Source: Rhodoferax sediminis
GTDB lineage: Bacteria > Pseudomonadota > Gammaproteobacteria > Burkholderiales > Burkholderiaceae_C
Length of the DNA: 64,000 nucleotides
Direction: 5' to 3'
Assembly: GCF_006970865.1 (NCBI RefSeq)
Contig: NZ_CP035503.1
Location: 186,001 to 250,000 of the forward strand
The position numbers and the translations under genes were made by a program. The notes below the pieces were generated by a model, which searched no databases, was not told the origin of the DNA, and saw nothing but the letters and a program-made list of their open reading frames with translations. Positions 20,600-30,480 of the stretch are shown here, piece by piece; the stretch's first letter is position 1, and each line of letters begins with the position of its first letter.

Positions 20600-21817
20600 T
20601 CAGGAGCCCGCAAAGAAGGCCAGCAACTCGCCCTTTCGGGCATAGGCGTCCTGCCTGCCCAGCGTCATCAGGGTCTGCACAAAACCGGGCTCGAACAGCA
20701 GGTAGCTGGCCAGCGCGGCGCCGCCGCCATTGGACGCACCCAGGCCGCCGAGCGCGCGGCGCACCCCGGCGGGCAGTTCGTGGGCGTGTACTTGCGCCAG
20801 CGCATCGAGCGACTGGCTGGGCTGGATCGCCAGCACGTCCACGCTGCGATAGGACAGGCCGGCCACCAGTTCGCGCGGCAACTGCTTCATGGTTTTGGTC
20901 ACGCGCTGGGCCTGCTCGACGTCCGCCTGCAGCGTGTCGTGGAACACGCTGGCCATGGCGTGGCCGGCAATGCTGCCCAGTGTCGGGCCGTGCGCGCCCT
21001 CTTGCACGGTGGTGCCGACCAGGCTCGAACGCTGCGGTTGCCCGACGCCCACCACCAGCACCTTTTGCGCGCCCAGGTGCATGGCCGGCGACAGCGGCGA
21101 GACCTGGCGCATCGAGCCGTCGCCAAAGAACTCGCGCCGCCCGTCGACCCACAGCGGCGTAGCCGGAAAGAGAAACGGAATGGCGCTTGAGGCGATCAGG
21201 TGCTCGATGGTGATGGGCTGGAACTCCGCACGGCGCCCCGGCCGGATCCATGCCTGGGGCGCTGCGTCATGCGCCGTATGGCAAAACGTCCAGTGCACGC
21301 CGCTGGTATAGCTGGACGCGGTGACGGCCAGTACCTCGATGGTTCCGCTGCGCAGTGCTTCTTCGATGGCCGGCAGCGAGATGGCGCGGTGCAGGGTGTC
21401 CACCAGTGGCATGTTGTCCAGGATGGCGCCCTGCGCCAGCGCCTGGCGCGACAGGCTCAGCGCCGCCAGAAACCGGCCGATGCCGCCCGACCAGGGAATC
21501 CGCGACGAGACGTTGAGCGCATACACGTGGTCCGAGCGCAGCTGCTCCCAGAACTGCGCCAGCCGGTCGAAGGCTTGCAGCCCCGCTGTGGCGCAGCCCG
21601 CCAGAAACGTCGTGTTCAAGGCGCCGGCGGAGGTGCCCACCAGGATCTGGAACGGGAAGGTCTGCGTTGCCTGCGGCCGCAGCCGCAGCATGGCCGAGAG
21701 CGCCTGCAGCACGCCGACCTGGTAGGCGGTGCGGGCGCCACCGCCCATGAGGACCAGCGCGTTGCGGGGATGGGGTGCCAGGGTAAACCCTGCATGAATA
21801 ACGGTGTCCAGACTCAT
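20600..21817 (-). CDS. patatin-like phospholipase
   Basis: Predicted serine lipid acyl hydrolase, 405 aa. The Ser-Asp dyad is intact: oxyanion loop MGGGARTAYQVG (residues 24-35), nucleophile elbow GTSAG (Ser63) and DGS (Asp233). No signal peptide is visible, so it is probably cytoplasmic or membrane-associated. The C-terminal third (about residues 300-405) is helical and of unknown role. Substrate not inferable. Lies upstream of corA on the same strand with a 41 nt gap, possibly co-transcribed. Confidence 0.88.
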   Translation of the reverse strand: MSLDTVIHAGFTLAPHPRNALVLMGGGARTAYQVGVLQALSAMLRLRPQATQTFPFQILVGTSAGALNTTFLAGCATAGLQAFDRLAQFWEQLRSDHVYALNVSSRIPWSGGIGRFLAALSLSRQALAQGAILDNMPLVDTLHRAISLPAIEEALRSGTIEVLAVTASSYTSGVHWTFCHTAHDAAPQAWIRPGRRAEFQPITIEHLIASSAIPFLFPATPLWVDGRREFFGDGSMRQVSPLSPAMHLGAQKVLVVGVGQPQRSSLVGTTVQEGAHGPTLGSIAGHAMASVFHDTLQADVEQAQRVTKTMKQLPRELVAGLSYRSVDVLAIQPSQSLDALAQVHAHELPAGVRRALGGLGASNGGGAALASYLLFEPGFVQTLMTLGRQDAYARKGELLAFFAGS

Positions 21818-21919
21818 GGATGAAAGGGTAGGGCAAGGGCCGGAGGTGCGGCCGGGATGGAAGGCCCCTGCTTCATAGGGCCGATAGGGAGGGCTGTCAA
21901 GACTTCTGCGGGCCGGGGA

Positions 21920-21948
21920 TTGCTTTTAACAGGCAACCGGGGCATAGT
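21920..21948 (+). promoter_or_regulatory. Candidate sigma-70 promoter for hpf
   Basis: TTGCTT (-35-like) and CATAGT (-10-like) are separated by 17 nt, ending 84 nt before the hpf ATG. Both boxes deviate from consensus by two bases, so this is a plausible but unproven promoter. Confidence 0.3.
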
Positions 21949-22032
21949 GAACTTGCCTTCGGAAATTCACGCTTCGCCTGCCACTTGCAGTCACGCGGGT
22001 GGCAATTTCAACCCAGAGCCCAGGAGGTTTTT

Positions 22033-22368
22033 ATGAATTTGACGATCAGCGGTCACCACCTTGAAGTCACCCCTGCCCTGCGCAGTTACGTGACGACCAA
22101 GCTGGATCGAATCAGCCGCCACTTTGACCAGGTTGTCGATGTCAAGGTGCTGCTTACCGTTGAGAAACAGAAGGAAAAGGAAAGAAGGCAACGCGCCGAG
22201 TGCAATATCCATGTCAAGGGGAATGACATGTTTGCAGAAAGCTCGCACGAGGATTTGTATGCCGCCGTGGATGAACTGGTCGACAAGCTGGATCGCCAGG
22301 TGGTGCGCCACAAAGACCGGCTGCAGCAGCACAACCATGTAGGGGCCAAGCGCGTGACGGTGATGTAA
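22033..22368 (+). CDS. hpf: ribosome hibernation-promoting factor, short form
   Basis: Binds the 30S decoding region and promotes 100S ribosome dimers in stationary phase. At 111 aa it is the short HPF/YfiA form, starting [20 protein letters not shown], with the basic helix [11 protein letters not shown] and a C-terminus ending in RVTVM. A strong AGGAGG stands 6 nt before the ATG, which fixes the start. It heads hpf-ptsN-hprK; rpoN, often upstream in other beta- and gammaproteobacteria, is absent here, where the upstream gene is a divergent patatin gene. Confidence 0.95.
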   Translation: MNLTISGHHLEVTPALRSYVTTKLDRISRHFDQVVDVKVLLTVEKQKEKERRQRAECNIHVKGNDMFAESSHEDLYAAVDELVDKLDRQVVRHKDRLQQHNHVGAKRVTVM

Positions 22369-22403
22369 ACGCCGCGTGGGTCCTCCCGCGCCGAACACGC
22401 CAA

Positions 22404-22434
22404 GCCGCCCGACCTTCGGGCGGCTTTTCTTTTT
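22404..22434 (+). terminator. Rho-independent terminator after hpf
   Basis: Stem GCCGCCCGA-CCT-TCGGGCGGC (22404-22424) is followed by TTTTCTTTTT. A textbook intrinsic terminator 36 nt after the hpf stop, so ptsN probably also has its own promoter. Confidence 0.85.
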
Positions 22435-22542
22435 GTTGACTGCCGTGACTTAGTTGGCACTTCAGCCCGACAATGATGGCGTTTTGTGACGGGCGCATGA
22501 CCCCCGCGCGGCGCAGGTGCATAATCCGTTTTGATTACCCCT

Positions 22543-23010
22543 ATGAATCGTCTCGCGTCCATCCTTCCTGCCGCTCAAGTTCTCGTGAGCGTCGATGCCA
22601 CCAGCAAGAAGCGTGCTTTCGAGGAAGCCGGCTTGCTGTTTGAAAACCTCCACGGCCTGTCGCGCGCGCTTGTCACCGACAGTCTGTTCGCCCGCGAGCG
22701 GCTGGGCTCCACTGGCCTGGGCCATGGCGTGGCCATTCCGCACGGACGCATCAAGGGCCTGAAGGCGCCCATGGCGGCCGTGTTCCAGCTGGCGCAGCCG
22801 ATCGGATTCGATGCGCCCGACGAGCAGCCCGTGGGCTTGCTGATCTTCCTGCTGGTGCCCGAGGCCGCGACCCAGAAGCACCTGGAAATCCTCTCGGAGA
22901 TTGCCGAATTGCTGAGCGATGCGGCGCTGCGGGAAAAAATCAAGGCCAGCACGGATGCGACGCTGTTGCACTCCCTGATCTCGACCTGGCAGTCGGCTCA
23001 ACTGGCCTAA
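22543..23010 (+). CDS. ptsN: PTS IIA-like nitrogen regulatory protein
   Basis: EIIA-Ntr, terminal phosphoryl acceptor of the nitrogen PTS (PtsP-NPr-PtsN), which tunes potassium uptake and other targets. It is 155 aa; the phosphorylated histidine is in [11 protein letters not shown] (about residues 62-72). I use the ATG at 22543 (MNRLASILP); an in-frame TTG 12 nt upstream is possible. It is followed by hprK after about 100 nt that hold a dispersed GC-rich repeat. Confidence 0.95.
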   Translation: MNRLASILPAAQVLVSVDATSKKRAFEEAGLLFENLHGLSRALVTDSLFARERLGSTGLGHGVAIPHGRIKGLKAPMAAVFQLAQPIGFDAPDEQPVGLLIFLLVPEAATQKHLEILSEIAELLSDAALREKIKASTDATLLHSLISTWQSAQLA

Positions 23011-23017
23011 GCGATGA

Positions 23018-23075
23018 CCCCCACGCTGGTCACTGCGTGTCATGCGCTGCCCTCCAAGGGGGCCTTCGCGTCCTG
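23018..23075 (-). repeat. Family B repeat between ptsN and hprK
   Basis: Runs CCCCCACGCTGG, CACTGCGTGT, TGCGCTGCCC, AAGGGGGCC. It is nearly identical, in opposite orientation, to the copy at 33310-33356. It fills most of the 101 nt between ptsN and hprK. Confidence 0.7.
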
Positions 23076-23111
23076 GGGCGGCCCGGCGTCGCTCAAGCAT
23101 TCTACTTTTCG

Positions 23112-24062
23112 ATGAAACCGACGGTCGTCAGCGCCGACGTCCTGTTCGAAGTGTTCCGTGCCGCCCTCAAATGGGAGTGGGTGGCGGGCTTGGGCGCCTC
23201 CGAGCGCCGCTTTGATGAGGACGCGGTGCAGGCGGCGCGCTCCGGCGCCGACCTGGTGGGCTACCTCAATTACATCCACCCTTACCGCCTGCAGGTGCTC
23301 GGGCCGCGCGAGGTGGCCTATTTGCTCCGGGGCACGACCGAAGACTGCGCGCGCCGCATTTCCCGCATCGTGACGCTGGAGCCTCCCGTACTCGTGCTGG
23401 CCGACGGGCAGGCCGCGCCCGACGCCCTGCTGGCGATGTGCGAGCGGGCCCAGATCCCGATGTTCGCCACGCCGGAGCCGTCGGCCTTTGTGATCGACGT
23501 GCTGCGCGCCTATCTGTCCCGGCACTTTGCCGACCGCACCTCGATGCACGGCGTGTTCATGGACATCCTGGGCCTGGGCGTGATGATCACCGGCGAGTCC
23601 GGCCTGGGCAAGAGCGAACTCGGGCTGGAGCTGATCTCGCGCGGCAACGGCCTGGTGGCTGACGACGCGGTGGAACTGGACCGCATCAACCAGACCACGA
23701 TCGAAGGCCGCTGCCCCGAACTGCTGCAAAACCTGCTCGAAGTGCGCGGCATCGGCTTGCTCGACATCCGCGCCATCTTTGGCGAGACCGCCGTGCGACG
23801 CAAGATGCGGCTCAAGCTCATCGTCCACCTGGTGCGTAGCGAAACCCTGGAGCGCGACTACGAACGCATGCCCTTCGAGCCGCTAACGCAGGACGTGCTC
23901 GGCGTGCCGGTGCGCAAGGTGGTGATTCAGGTGGTGGCGGGGCGCAATATTGCCGTGCTGGTCGAGGCAGCGGTGCGCAGCACCATTTTGCAACTGCGCG
24001 GTATCGACACCTACCAGGAGTTTGTGGCGCGGCACCGCCGCGCGATGGACCGGAAAAGCTGA
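23112..24062 (+). CDS. hprK: HPr kinase/phosphorylase
   Basis: Bifunctional enzyme that phosphorylates and dephosphorylates HPr on serine, linking carbon status to regulation. It is 316 aa: an N-terminal domain, Walker [10 protein letters not shown] (about residues 158-166) and the HprK signature [16 protein letters not shown] (about 210-225). The ATG at 23112 gives the family start [13 protein letters not shown]. Together with ptsN this is the usual betaproteobacterial arrangement, where HprK accompanies an incomplete PTS. Confidence 0.95.
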   Translation: MKPTVVSADVLFEVFRAALKWEWVAGLGASERRFDEDAVQAARSGADLVGYLNYIHPYRLQVLGPREVAYLLRGTTEDCARRISRIVTLEPPVLVLADGQAAPDALLAMCERAQIPMFATPEPSAFVIDVLRAYLSRHFADRTSMHGVFMDILGLGVMITGESGLGKSELGLELISRGNGLVADDAVELDRINQTTIEGRCPELLQNLLEVRGIGLLDIRAIFGETAVRRKMRLKLIVHLVRSETLERDYERMPFEPLTQDVLGVPVRKVVIQVVAGRNIAVLVEAAVRSTILQLRGIDTYQEFVARHRRAMDRKS

Positions 24063-24082
24063 AGCAGCGCCGCGTGCAAGCA

Positions 24083-24529
24083 CTAGCCGCGGTGGTGCGA
24101 CACCGCCGGCCGGTTGGGGCAGTCCTGTTTGGTGCAGTTCGCATACAGGCTCAGCGCGTGGTCGGCGATCGCGAACCCCTTGGCCTTGGCCACCGCATGC
24201 TGGCGCTCTTCGATTTCAGGGTCGTAAAACTCCTCCACCCGCCCGCAGTCCAAACACACCAGATGGTCGTGGTGCTGGCCTTCGTTGATCTCGTACACGG
24301 ACTTGCCGCTCTCGAAATGGCTGCGGCTCAAAATGCCGGCCTGCTCGAACTGGGTCAACACGCGGTACACCGTCGCCAGCCCGATATCGGAGCGCTCTTC
24401 CAGCAGGACGCGGAACACGTCTTCGGCCGTCATGTGGCGCTGCGCACCTTTCTGGAAAATCTCGAGGATTTTCAGACGTGGCAGCGTCGCTTTCAACCCG
24501 GTGCTCTTGAGTTCGTCGATGTTGTCCAT
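24083..24529 (-). CDS. fur: ferric uptake regulator
   Basis: Fe(II)-responsive repressor, 148 aa. A winged-helix N-terminal domain ([35 protein letters not shown]) is followed by the metal-binding region [11 protein letters not shown] and a second Cys pair in CTKQDC. Divergent from bamE with 84 nt between the start codons, the usual arrangement in betaproteobacteria. I could not find a convincing Fur box in that gap, although TTGATCATATCGCTATAC is AT-rich. Confidence 0.97.
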   Translation of the reverse strand: MDNIDELKSTGLKATLPRLKILEIFQKGAQRHMTAEDVFRVLLEERSDIGLATVYRVLTQFEQAGILSRSHFESGKSVYEINEGQHHDHLVCLDCGRVEEFYDPEIEERQHAVAKAKGFAIADHALSLYANCTKQDCPNRPAVSHHRG

Positions 24530-24613
24530 GTGCGTCTTTCGGTGCGGGTGGGCAGGCTGCCCTGACAGGCCCAGCCGCTACAATGGCTTGATCATATCGC
24601 TATACATTTGCCC

Positions 24614-25162
24614 ATGCGTTCCATGTTCCTTCGAGGCGCCCGACTGGCCCTGAGCCTGCTGGCCGGCGCTGGCCTGGCCGCCTGCAGCACTTTCAACAGC
24701 GCCAGTACCAGCGTGGCCGGCATCATCACACCCTACAAGGTGGAGATCGTGCAGGGCAACTTTGTGTCCAAGGAGCAGGTCCAGGCGCTACAGCCTGGCA
24801 TGAGCCGCCAGCAGGTCAAGGATTTGCTGGGCACGCCCCTGCTGACCGACATGTTCCATGCGGACCGCTGGGACTATGTGTTCACCCTCAAGCGCCAGGG
24901 CGTGGAACCCCAGTCGCGCAGGCTGACGGTGTTTTTCAAGAACGACGTGCTCGAGCGCTTTGAGGGCGACGAGATGCCCAGCGAGGCCGAATTCGTGGCC
25001 GCGCTGTCGTCCGGCCGCAAGCCGGGCAAGGTGCCGGTGCTGGAAGCCTCCGAAGAAAGCCTGAAGAAATTCCCCGCAGCGCCGCCTCCCGCCGATGCGA
25101 CGCCGTCGTCCAGCGCCCCGCTGCCCGCCAGTTACCCGCCGCTTGAAGCGCCTGGGCGCTGA
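24614..25162 (+). CDS. bamE: outer-membrane assembly lipoprotein BamE
   Basis: Lipoprotein subunit of the BAM complex that inserts beta-barrel proteins. It is 182 aa with signal peptide and lipobox LAAC (about residues 20-23). The SmpA/OmlA fold shows in ITPYKVEIVQGNFVSKEQ and LQPGMSRQQVKDLLGTPLL, then DMFHADRWDYVF. The last 40 residues are a Pro/Ala/Ser-rich tail not found in E. coli BamE. The start is the ATG at 24614; a TTG two codons earlier is unlikely. Confidence 0.95.
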   Translation: MRSMFLRGARLALSLLAGAGLAACSTFNSASTSVAGIITPYKVEIVQGNFVSKEQVQALQPGMSRQQVKDLLGTPLLTDMFHADRWDYVFTLKRQGVEPQSRRLTVFFKNDVLERFEGDEMPSEAEFVAALSSGRKPGKVPVLEASEESLKKFPAAPPPADATPSSSAPLPASYPPLEAPGR

Positions 25163-25183
25163 AACCCGCTGGCCATTGACCTC

Positions 25184-26029
25184 ATGACACAGACCCCCTC
25201 CCAACCGGTGCACGGCACCGCTGCCGCCCCGCACCGAATTGCCGTGGCCGGCGCCAGCGGCCGCATGGGCCATATGCTGATCGAGGCCATCCGGGCCGCG
25301 GACGACTGCCAGCTGGCCGGCGCACTGGACATGGGCCAGAGTCCGGCGATCGGCCTCGATGCGGCGGCCTTCCTGGGGCACGCCAGCGGCGTTCCCATTA
25401 CCTTCGACGTGCGCGCCGGCCTGCAAAACGCGCAGGTCCTCATCGACTTCACGCGCCCCGAGGGCACGCTGGCGCACCTGCGGGTGTGCCGTGAGCTGGG
25501 CGTGAACGCGGTGATCGGCACCACCGGCTTCAGCGATGCGCAAAAGCTGGAGATCGCCGCCGCCGCGAAAGACATCGCCATCATGATGGCGCCCAACATG
25601 AGCGTGGGCGTCAACGTCACGCTCAAGCTGCTGGAGATGGCGGCCCGGGGGCTGGCCACCGGCTACGACATCGAAATCATCGAGGCCCATCATCGCCACA
25701 AGGTCGACGCGCCCTCGGGCACGGCGCTGAAGATGGGCGAGGTCGTCGCTGGCGCGCTGGGGCGCGACCTGAAGGACTGCGCCGTGTATGCGCGCGAGGG
25801 CATCACCGGCGAACGCGACCCGTCCACCATCGGCTTTGCCAGCATCCGCGGTGGCGACATCGTGGGCGACCACACCGTGCTGTTCGCCGGCATCGGCGAG
25901 CGCATCGAAATCACCCACAAATCGTCCAGCCGCGCCACCTACGCGCAGGGCAGCCTGCGCGCGGTGCGCTACCTGGCCGGGCGCCGCGCCGGCCTGTTCG
26001 ACATGTTCGACGTGCTGGGCCTGAAGTAA
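25184..26029 (+). CDS. dapB: 4-hydroxy-tetrahydrodipicolinate reductase
   Basis: NAD(P)H-dependent reductase of the lysine/diaminopimelate pathway, 281 aa. N-terminal nucleotide site [15 protein letters not shown], the motif VIGTTGF and the catalytic region [15 protein letters not shown] are all intact. Compared with E. coli DapB the N-terminus carries about 15 extra residues. Two nucleotides separate its stop from the exbB-like ATG. Confidence 0.97.
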   Translation: MTQTPSQPVHGTAAAPHRIAVAGASGRMGHMLIEAIRAADDCQLAGALDMGQSPAIGLDAAAFLGHASGVPITFDVRAGLQNAQVLIDFTRPEGTLAHLRVCRELGVNAVIGTTGFSDAQKLEIAAAAKDIAIMMAPNMSVGVNVTLKLLEMAARGLATGYDIEIIEAHHRHKVDAPSGTALKMGEVVAGALGRDLKDCAVYAREGITGERDPSTIGFASIRGGDIVGDHTVLFAGIGERIEITHKSSSRATYAQGSLRAVRYLAGRRAGLFDMFDVLGLK

Positions 26030-26031
26030 AC

Positions 26032-26694
26032 ATGGGCGTGTGGGCGCTGTTCGCGCAGGGAGACCTCATCACCAAACTGGTCACGGCGCTGCTGCTCCTC
26101 ATGTCGGTCGCCAGCTGGGTCGTGATCCTGTGGAAGACCTGGCTGCTGCGCCGCGCCGGCGGCGACGTGGGCCGCAGTACGGCGGCTTTCTGGCAATCCG
26201 CGACGGTCGACGAGGCGCGCCAGCGTGTAGCAGCCTTTGACCGCGAAGTCCTTGTGCTGCCTTTGATTGCGGCCATCAAAACGCAAGCGCCGCAAACGCT
26301 GGCCAGCGCCGGCGACCGCTCCCAGCAACTGACCCGGGTGCTGCGCGACGCGCTGCATGGCGTGCTGCGCAAGCTGCAGTTCGGCCAGGTGTTGCTGGCC
26401 ACGGTGGGCTCTACGGCGCCGTTTGTCGGCTTGCTGGGCACGGTCTGGGGCATCTACCACGCGCTCATCGGCATCTCCGGGGCCGGCCAGATCACCATCG
26501 ACAAGGTCGCCGGCCCGGTGGGCGAGGCGCTGATCATGACCGCGGCCGGTCTGGCAGTGGCGATTCCGGCGGTGCTGGCCTACAACGTGCTCGGGCGCTT
26601 TGTCGGCAGCATCGAGGCCGACCTCGAAGGCTTTGCCCGCGACATTCGCGAATTGATGGCAAGCCATCCGGGCGAGCGCTCGCCTCATCCCTGA
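26032..26694 (+). CDS. exbB: MotA/TolQ/ExbB-family proton channel protein
   Basis: Inner-membrane subunit of an energy-transducing complex that harnesses the proton motive force. It is 220 aa with three hydrophobic segments (ITKLVTALLLLMSVASWVVIL; VGSTAPFVGLLGTVWGIYHA; AAGLAVAIPAVLAYNVLG) and the family's Thr/Gly pattern in helices 2-3. It sits between dapB and exbD. With no tonB, tolA, tolB or pal nearby, whether it serves TonB- or Tol-type partners cannot be decided from context. Confidence 0.9.
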   Translation: MGVWALFAQGDLITKLVTALLLLMSVASWVVILWKTWLLRRAGGDVGRSTAAFWQSATVDEARQRVAAFDREVLVLPLIAAIKTQAPQTLASAGDRSQQLTRVLRDALHGVLRKLQFGQVLLATVGSTAPFVGLLGTVWGIYHALIGISGAGQITIDKVAGPVGEALIMTAAGLAVAIPAVLAYNVLGRFVGSIEADLEGFARDIRELMASHPGERSPHP

Positions 26695-26715
26695 TTCGAT
26701 GCCACGGGCTGCACC

Positions 26716-27144
26716 ATGGGTTTTGGCCGTTTAGAGCGCAGCGAGCGCCCGACGCCGATGAGCGACATCAACATGACGCCGCTGGTCGACGTCATGATGG
26801 TGCTGGTGGTGATTTTCATCCTCACCGCGCCGCTGCTGGCCAGCTCGATCCGTCTGGATTTGCCCCAAACCGGTGCGGCCGGCCCCAGTGATGCGCCCAA
26901 GTTCGTCACCCTGGTGGTTGACAAGACGGGCCAGGCGTTCCTGAACGACAAGCCCGTGACCCAGGCCGAACTCGCCGCCAGCCTGGTTGAGACGGCCGCC
27001 CGCAACCCCGACACCGAGGTGCAGCTGCGTGCCGACCAGGCGGTGCCGTACGGGCGCGTGGTGCAGGTCATGGGCGCGGCGCAACAGGCGGGGCTGAACC
27101 GGATTGGCTTCGTTGCCGATCCGCCCAGGCCGGCGCCAAAGTAA
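26716..27144 (+). CDS. exbD: ExbD/TolR-family biopolymer transport protein
   Basis: Partner of the preceding channel protein, 142 aa: short cytoplasmic N-terminus, one membrane helix with the essential aspartate in NMTPLVDVMMVLVVIFILTA, and a periplasmic domain of about 95 residues. The helix begins near residue 20, as in ExbD and TolR. It lies 21 nt after exbB and 98 nt before leuS. Confidence 0.9.
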   Translation: MGFGRLERSERPTPMSDINMTPLVDVMMVLVVIFILTAPLLASSIRLDLPQTGAAGPSDAPKFVTLVVDKTGQAFLNDKPVTQAELAASLVETAARNPDTEVQLRADQAVPYGRVVQVMGAAQQAGLNRIGFVADPPRPAPK

Positions 27145-27242
27145 GCGCGCCCCACGCGCGCGGCTGCAGCGCCTAAAATCCAGCATTCGTGCAGGACCGC
27201 TCCGTGCCTGCAACCTCATCGCTGCGACAGGTTCCCTCTTCC

Positions 27243-29912
27243 ATGCAAGAAAAATACAGCCATCTCGACGTAGAACAAGCGGCGCACGCCCACTGGACAG
27301 CGGTGGATGCCTACCGCGTCACCGAGAGCGCGCGGGACGCGCGCGGCGAGCTCCGAAAGAAGTTCTACGCCTGCTCCATGCTGCCCTACCCCAGCGGCAA
27401 GCTGCACATGGGTCATGTGCGCAACTACACCATCAACGACATGCTCACGCGCTACCTGCGCATGAACGGCTACAACGTGCTGATGCCCATGGGCTGGGAC
27501 GCGTTCGGTCTGCCCGCGGAAAACGCCGCCATGAAAAATGGCGTGCCGCCCGCCAAGTGGACCTACGACAACATCGCCTACATGAAGCAGCAGATGCAGG
27601 CGATGGGTCTGGCGATCGACTGGAGCCGCGAGGTGGCGACCTGCGACCCCACGTACTACAAATGGAACCAGTGGCTGTTCCTGAAGATGCTGGAAAAAGG
27701 CATTGCCTACCGCAAGACGCAGGTCGTCAACTGGGACCCGGTCGACCAGACCGTGCTGGCCAACGAGCAGGTGATCGACGGCAAGGGCTGGCGCACCGGC
27801 GCGCCGGTGGAAAAGCGCGAAATCCCGGGCTACTACCTCAAGATCACCGACTACGCGGAGGAGCTGCTGGAGCAGGTGCAGACCGGGCTGCCGGGCTGGC
27901 CCGAGCGCGTCAAGCTGATGCAGGAAAACTGGATCGGCAAGAGCGAGGGCGTGCGCTTCGCCTTCAAGCACGACATCCGGGGCGACGACGGTGCGCTGAT
28001 CCAGGACGGCCGCATGTACGTGTTCACCACGCGCGCCGACACCATCATGGGTGTGACTTTTTGCGCCGTGGCGCCCGAGCATCCACTGGCCACGCAGGCC
28101 GCCAGATCCAACCCGAAGCTCGCGGCCTTCATCGAAGCGTGCAAGAAGGGTGGTACCACCGAGGCCGAGCTTGCCGCACGCGAAAAAGAAGGCATGTTCA
28201 CCGGCCTGTACGTGACGCACCCGCTGGAGGGCGATCCGATTCCGCTGTGGGTCGGCAACTACGTGCTGATGGGCTATGGCGACGGCGCCGTGATGGGTGT
28301 GCCCGCGCACGACGAACGCGATTTCGCCTTCGCGAAGAAATATGGCCTGCAGATCAAGCAGGTGGTACTGGTGGACGGCGAGCACTACGACTTCCACCAC
28401 TGGCAGGACTGGTATGCCGACAAGGCGGCGGGCGTCACCATCAACTCCGACAGCTTCAGCGGCATGGGCTTGCAGGAGGCCGTGCTGGCCGTGGCGCACG
28501 CACTCAAGCGCAAGGGCCTGGGCGAGTTGCGCACGACGTGGCGCCTGCGCGACTGGGGTGTGAGCCGCCAGCGCTACTGGGGCACGCCGATCCCCATCAT
28601 CCACTGCCCCGAACACGGCGCGGTGCCGGTGCCGGAAAAAGATTTGCCCGTAGTGCTGCCGCAGGACTGTGTGCCCGACGGCTCGGGCAACCCGCTGCTC
28701 AAACACGAAGGCTTCCACGCCGGCGTGACCTGCCCGATCTGCGGCCAGGCGGCGCGGCGCGAAACCGACACCATGGACACCTTTGTCGATTCGTCCTGGT
28801 ACTTCATGCGCTACTGCGATCCGAAGAACGAGCAGGCCATGGTGGCCGAGGGCGCGGCCTACTGGATGCCGATGGACCAGTACATCGGCGGCATCGAGCA
28901 CGCCATCCTGCACCTGCTGTATGCGCGCTTCTGGACCAAGGTGATGCGCGACCTCGGCCTGGTCAGGGTCGACGAGCCCTTCACCAGGCTGCTGACCCAG
29001 GGCATGGTGCTGAACCACATCTACTCGCGCAAGAACGAAAAGGGCGGCATCGAGTACTTCTGGCCGCACGACGTCGAGCCCGTGATCGACCCGGACGGCA
29101 AGCAGGTGGGCGCCCGACTCAAGAACGCCGTCGGCGACCTGCCGGCCGGCCTGCTGATCGACTATGAAGGCGTGGGCACCATGTCCAAGTCGAAGAACAA
29201 CGGCGTCGATCCGCAGGACCTGATCGAGAAATACGGCGCCGACACCGCGCGCCTGTACACCATGTTCACCGCGCCGCCCGAGGCCACGCTGGAGTGGAAC
29301 GACCTGGCGGTCGAGGGCTCGTACCGCTTCCTCAGGCGGGTCTGGGGGTTTGCTGCGAAAAACGTAGCTGTCTATGCAGGTGGGACAAGGGCCAGGGTCG
29401 AATTTGACTCAAAAGCCAAGGCACTGCGACTGGAAATCCACAGCCTGCTCAAGCAGGTGGACTACGACTACCAGCGCATGCAGTACAACACCGTCGTCTC
29501 GGGCGCGATGAAGATGCTCAACGCGCTGGAGAGCTTCAAGAACGACGGCTCGGCGAGCAGCCACGCCGCGCTGGCCGAGGGCTTTGGCATCCTGCTGCGC
29601 TGCCTGTACCCGGTCGCGCCGCACATCACCCATGCCCTGTGGCAGGAACTCGGGCTGGCCGCACAGCATGGCGAGCTGCTCGATGCGCCCTGGCCCCAAG
29701 TCGATCCGCAGGCGCTGGAACAGGACGAGCTGGAGCTCGTGCTGCAGGTCAATGGCAAGCTGCGCGGCGCCATCCGCGTGCCCGCAGGCGCCAGCCGCGA
29801 GGCGATCGAACGCATCGCGACGCGCAGCGAGGCCTTCATCAAGGTGGCCGACGGTGCGAAGCCGAAAAAGATCATCGTGGTGCCGGGCCGTCTCGTCAAC
29901 GTGGTGATTTGA
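27243..29912 (+). CDS. leuS: leucyl-tRNA synthetase
   Basis: Class I synthetase charging tRNA-Leu, 889 aa. The HIGH-type motif is in [15 protein letters not shown] (about residues 48-62), the editing domain threonine-rich region is [12 protein letters not shown], and the KMSKS motif is MSKSKNN (about residue 645). The start [14 protein letters not shown] is the family N-terminus; the frame is open 18 codons further upstream without similarity. In the loop after RFLRRVWGF (about residues 700-725) the DNA resembles a family A repeat. The protein length there equals that of E. coli, so any insertion must have replaced sequence or fallen in a variable loop. The stop is 2 nt from the lptE start. 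Confidence 0.97.
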   Translation: MQEKYSHLDVEQAAHAHWTAVDAYRVTESARDARGELRKKFYACSMLPYPSGKLHMGHVRNYTINDMLTRYLRMNGYNVLMPMGWDAFGLPAENAAMKNGVPPAKWTYDNIAYMKQQMQAMGLAIDWSREVATCDPTYYKWNQWLFLKMLEKGIAYRKTQVVNWDPVDQTVLANEQVIDGKGWRTGAPVEKREIPGYYLKITDYAEELLEQVQTGLPGWPERVKLMQENWIGKSEGVRFAFKHDIRGDDGALIQDGRMYVFTTRADTIMGVTFCAVAPEHPLATQAARSNPKLAAFIEACKKGGTTEAELAAREKEGMFTGLYVTHPLEGDPIPLWVGNYVLMGYGDGAVMGVPAHDERDFAFAKKYGLQIKQVVLVDGEHYDFHHWQDWYADKAAGVTINSDSFSGMGLQEAVLAVAHALKRKGLGELRTTWRLRDWGVSRQRYWGTPIPIIHCPEHGAVPVPEKDLPVVLPQDCVPDGSGNPLLKHEGFHAGVTCPICGQAARRETDTMDTFVDSSWYFMRYCDPKNEQAMVAEGAAYWMPMDQYIGGIEHAILHLLYARFWTKVMRDLGLVRVDEPFTRLLTQGMVLNHIYSRKNEKGGIEYFWPHDVEPVIDPDGKQVGARLKNAVGDLPAGLLIDYEGVGTMSKSKNNGVDPQDLIEKYGADTARLYTMFTAPPEATLEWNDLAVEGSYRFLRRVWGFAAKNVAVYAGGTRARVEFDSKAKALRLEIHSLLKQVDYDYQRMQYNTVVSGAMKMLNALESFKNDGSASSHAALAEGFGILLRCLYPVAPHITHALWQELGLAAQHGELLDAPWPQVDPQALEQDELELVLQVNGKLRGAIRVPAGASREAIERIATRSEAFIKVADGAKPKKIIVVPGRLVNVVI
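29364..29410 (+). repeat. Possible family A repeat inside leuS
   Basis: GTAGCTGTCTATGC, TGGGACAAGGGCCAGGGTC and AATTTGACT follow the same order and spacing as the reference copy at 19403 (about three quarters identical by eye). It encodes part of a loop in LeuS without breaking the frame. Confidence 0.45.
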
Positions 29913-29914
29913 CC

Positions 29915-30406
29915 GTGCAGCGCCGTTTGATCCTGGTGACCGCGGGCGCGGGCCTGCTCACGGCCTGCGGCTTCCAGCTGCGCCAGGCGCCCCACTTTGC
30001 GTTCACCTCGCTGTACAGCGCGGCCGCCACCCCGCTGGGCAACGAGCTCAAGCGCGACCTGGTGGCCGGTGGCAAATTGCAGGTGATCAGCGACGCCAAG
30101 CAGATCGACAGCGCCCAGGTCATTCTGGATATTCTGGGGGACCAGCGCGAGCGCGTGGTGGTGGCGCTGAACTCCGCGGGCCAGGTGCGCGAGCTGGAGC
30201 TGCGCCTGCGCGTGCGGTTCAGGCTGCGCAGCAAGGATGGCAAGGAGCTGATTCCCGAGACCGAGCTGCTGCAGCGGCGCAACGTCAGCTACAACTCCTC
30301 CGTGGTGCTGGCCAAGGAGGCCGAGGAAGCCCTGCTGTACCGCGACATGCAGACCGACGTCGTGCAGCAGCTCATGCGCCGCCTCGCGGCCGTGAAGGAA
30401 ATATGA
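29915..30406 (+). CDS. lptE: LPS-assembly lipoprotein LptE
   Basis: Outer-membrane lipoprotein that plugs LptD and helps lipopolysaccharide reach the cell surface. It is 163 aa; GTG start two nt after the leuS stop, signal peptide ending in lipobox LTAC with mature start CGFQLRQ, a known LptE opening. Segments RVVVALNSAGQVREL, ELRLRVRFRL and LYRDMQTDVVQQLMRRL fit the family. In relatives lptE is directly followed by holA; here about 3 kb intervene. Confidence 0.92.
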   Translation: MQRRLILVTAGAGLLTACGFQLRQAPHFAFTSLYSAAATPLGNELKRDLVAGGKLQVISDAKQIDSAQVILDILGDQRERVVVALNSAGQVRELELRLRVRFRLRSKDGKELIPETELLQRRNVSYNSSVVLAKEAEEALLYRDMQTDVVQQLMRRLAAVKEI

Positions 30407-30414
30407 AGCTTTGC

Positions 30415-30453
30415 GGGACAGACCGTAGCGCCAGCGGCGCGGAGCTCTGTCCC
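30415..30453. repeat. Hairpin repeat after lptE
   Basis: Perfect 8-bp arms GGGACAGA and TCTGTCCC with a GC-rich 23 nt loop (CCGTAGCGCCAGCGGCGCGG inside). It begins 9 nt after the lptE stop, so it may terminate or process the leuS-lptE transcript. It resembles GGGACAG...CTGTCCC elements I recall from Burkholderiales genomes, but no second copy is obvious in this window. Confidence 0.5.
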
Positions 30454-30480
30454 CAACTGACTAGAGGGCCGGACTGAGTC

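Noticed and set aside
22448-22470. Sigma-54 promoter in front of ptsN
   Set aside because: A TGGCAC element is present, but the required TTGC-type -12 element is missing at the right spacing.
24530-24613. Fur autoregulatory site between fur and bamE
   Set aside because: The region is AT-richer than average, but no stretch resembles three GATAAT hexamers.
26032-27144. exbB/exbD as a complete TonB or Tol system
   Set aside because: No TonB, TolA, TolB, Pal or siderophore receptor gene is in the window, so only the proton-channel pair can be named.
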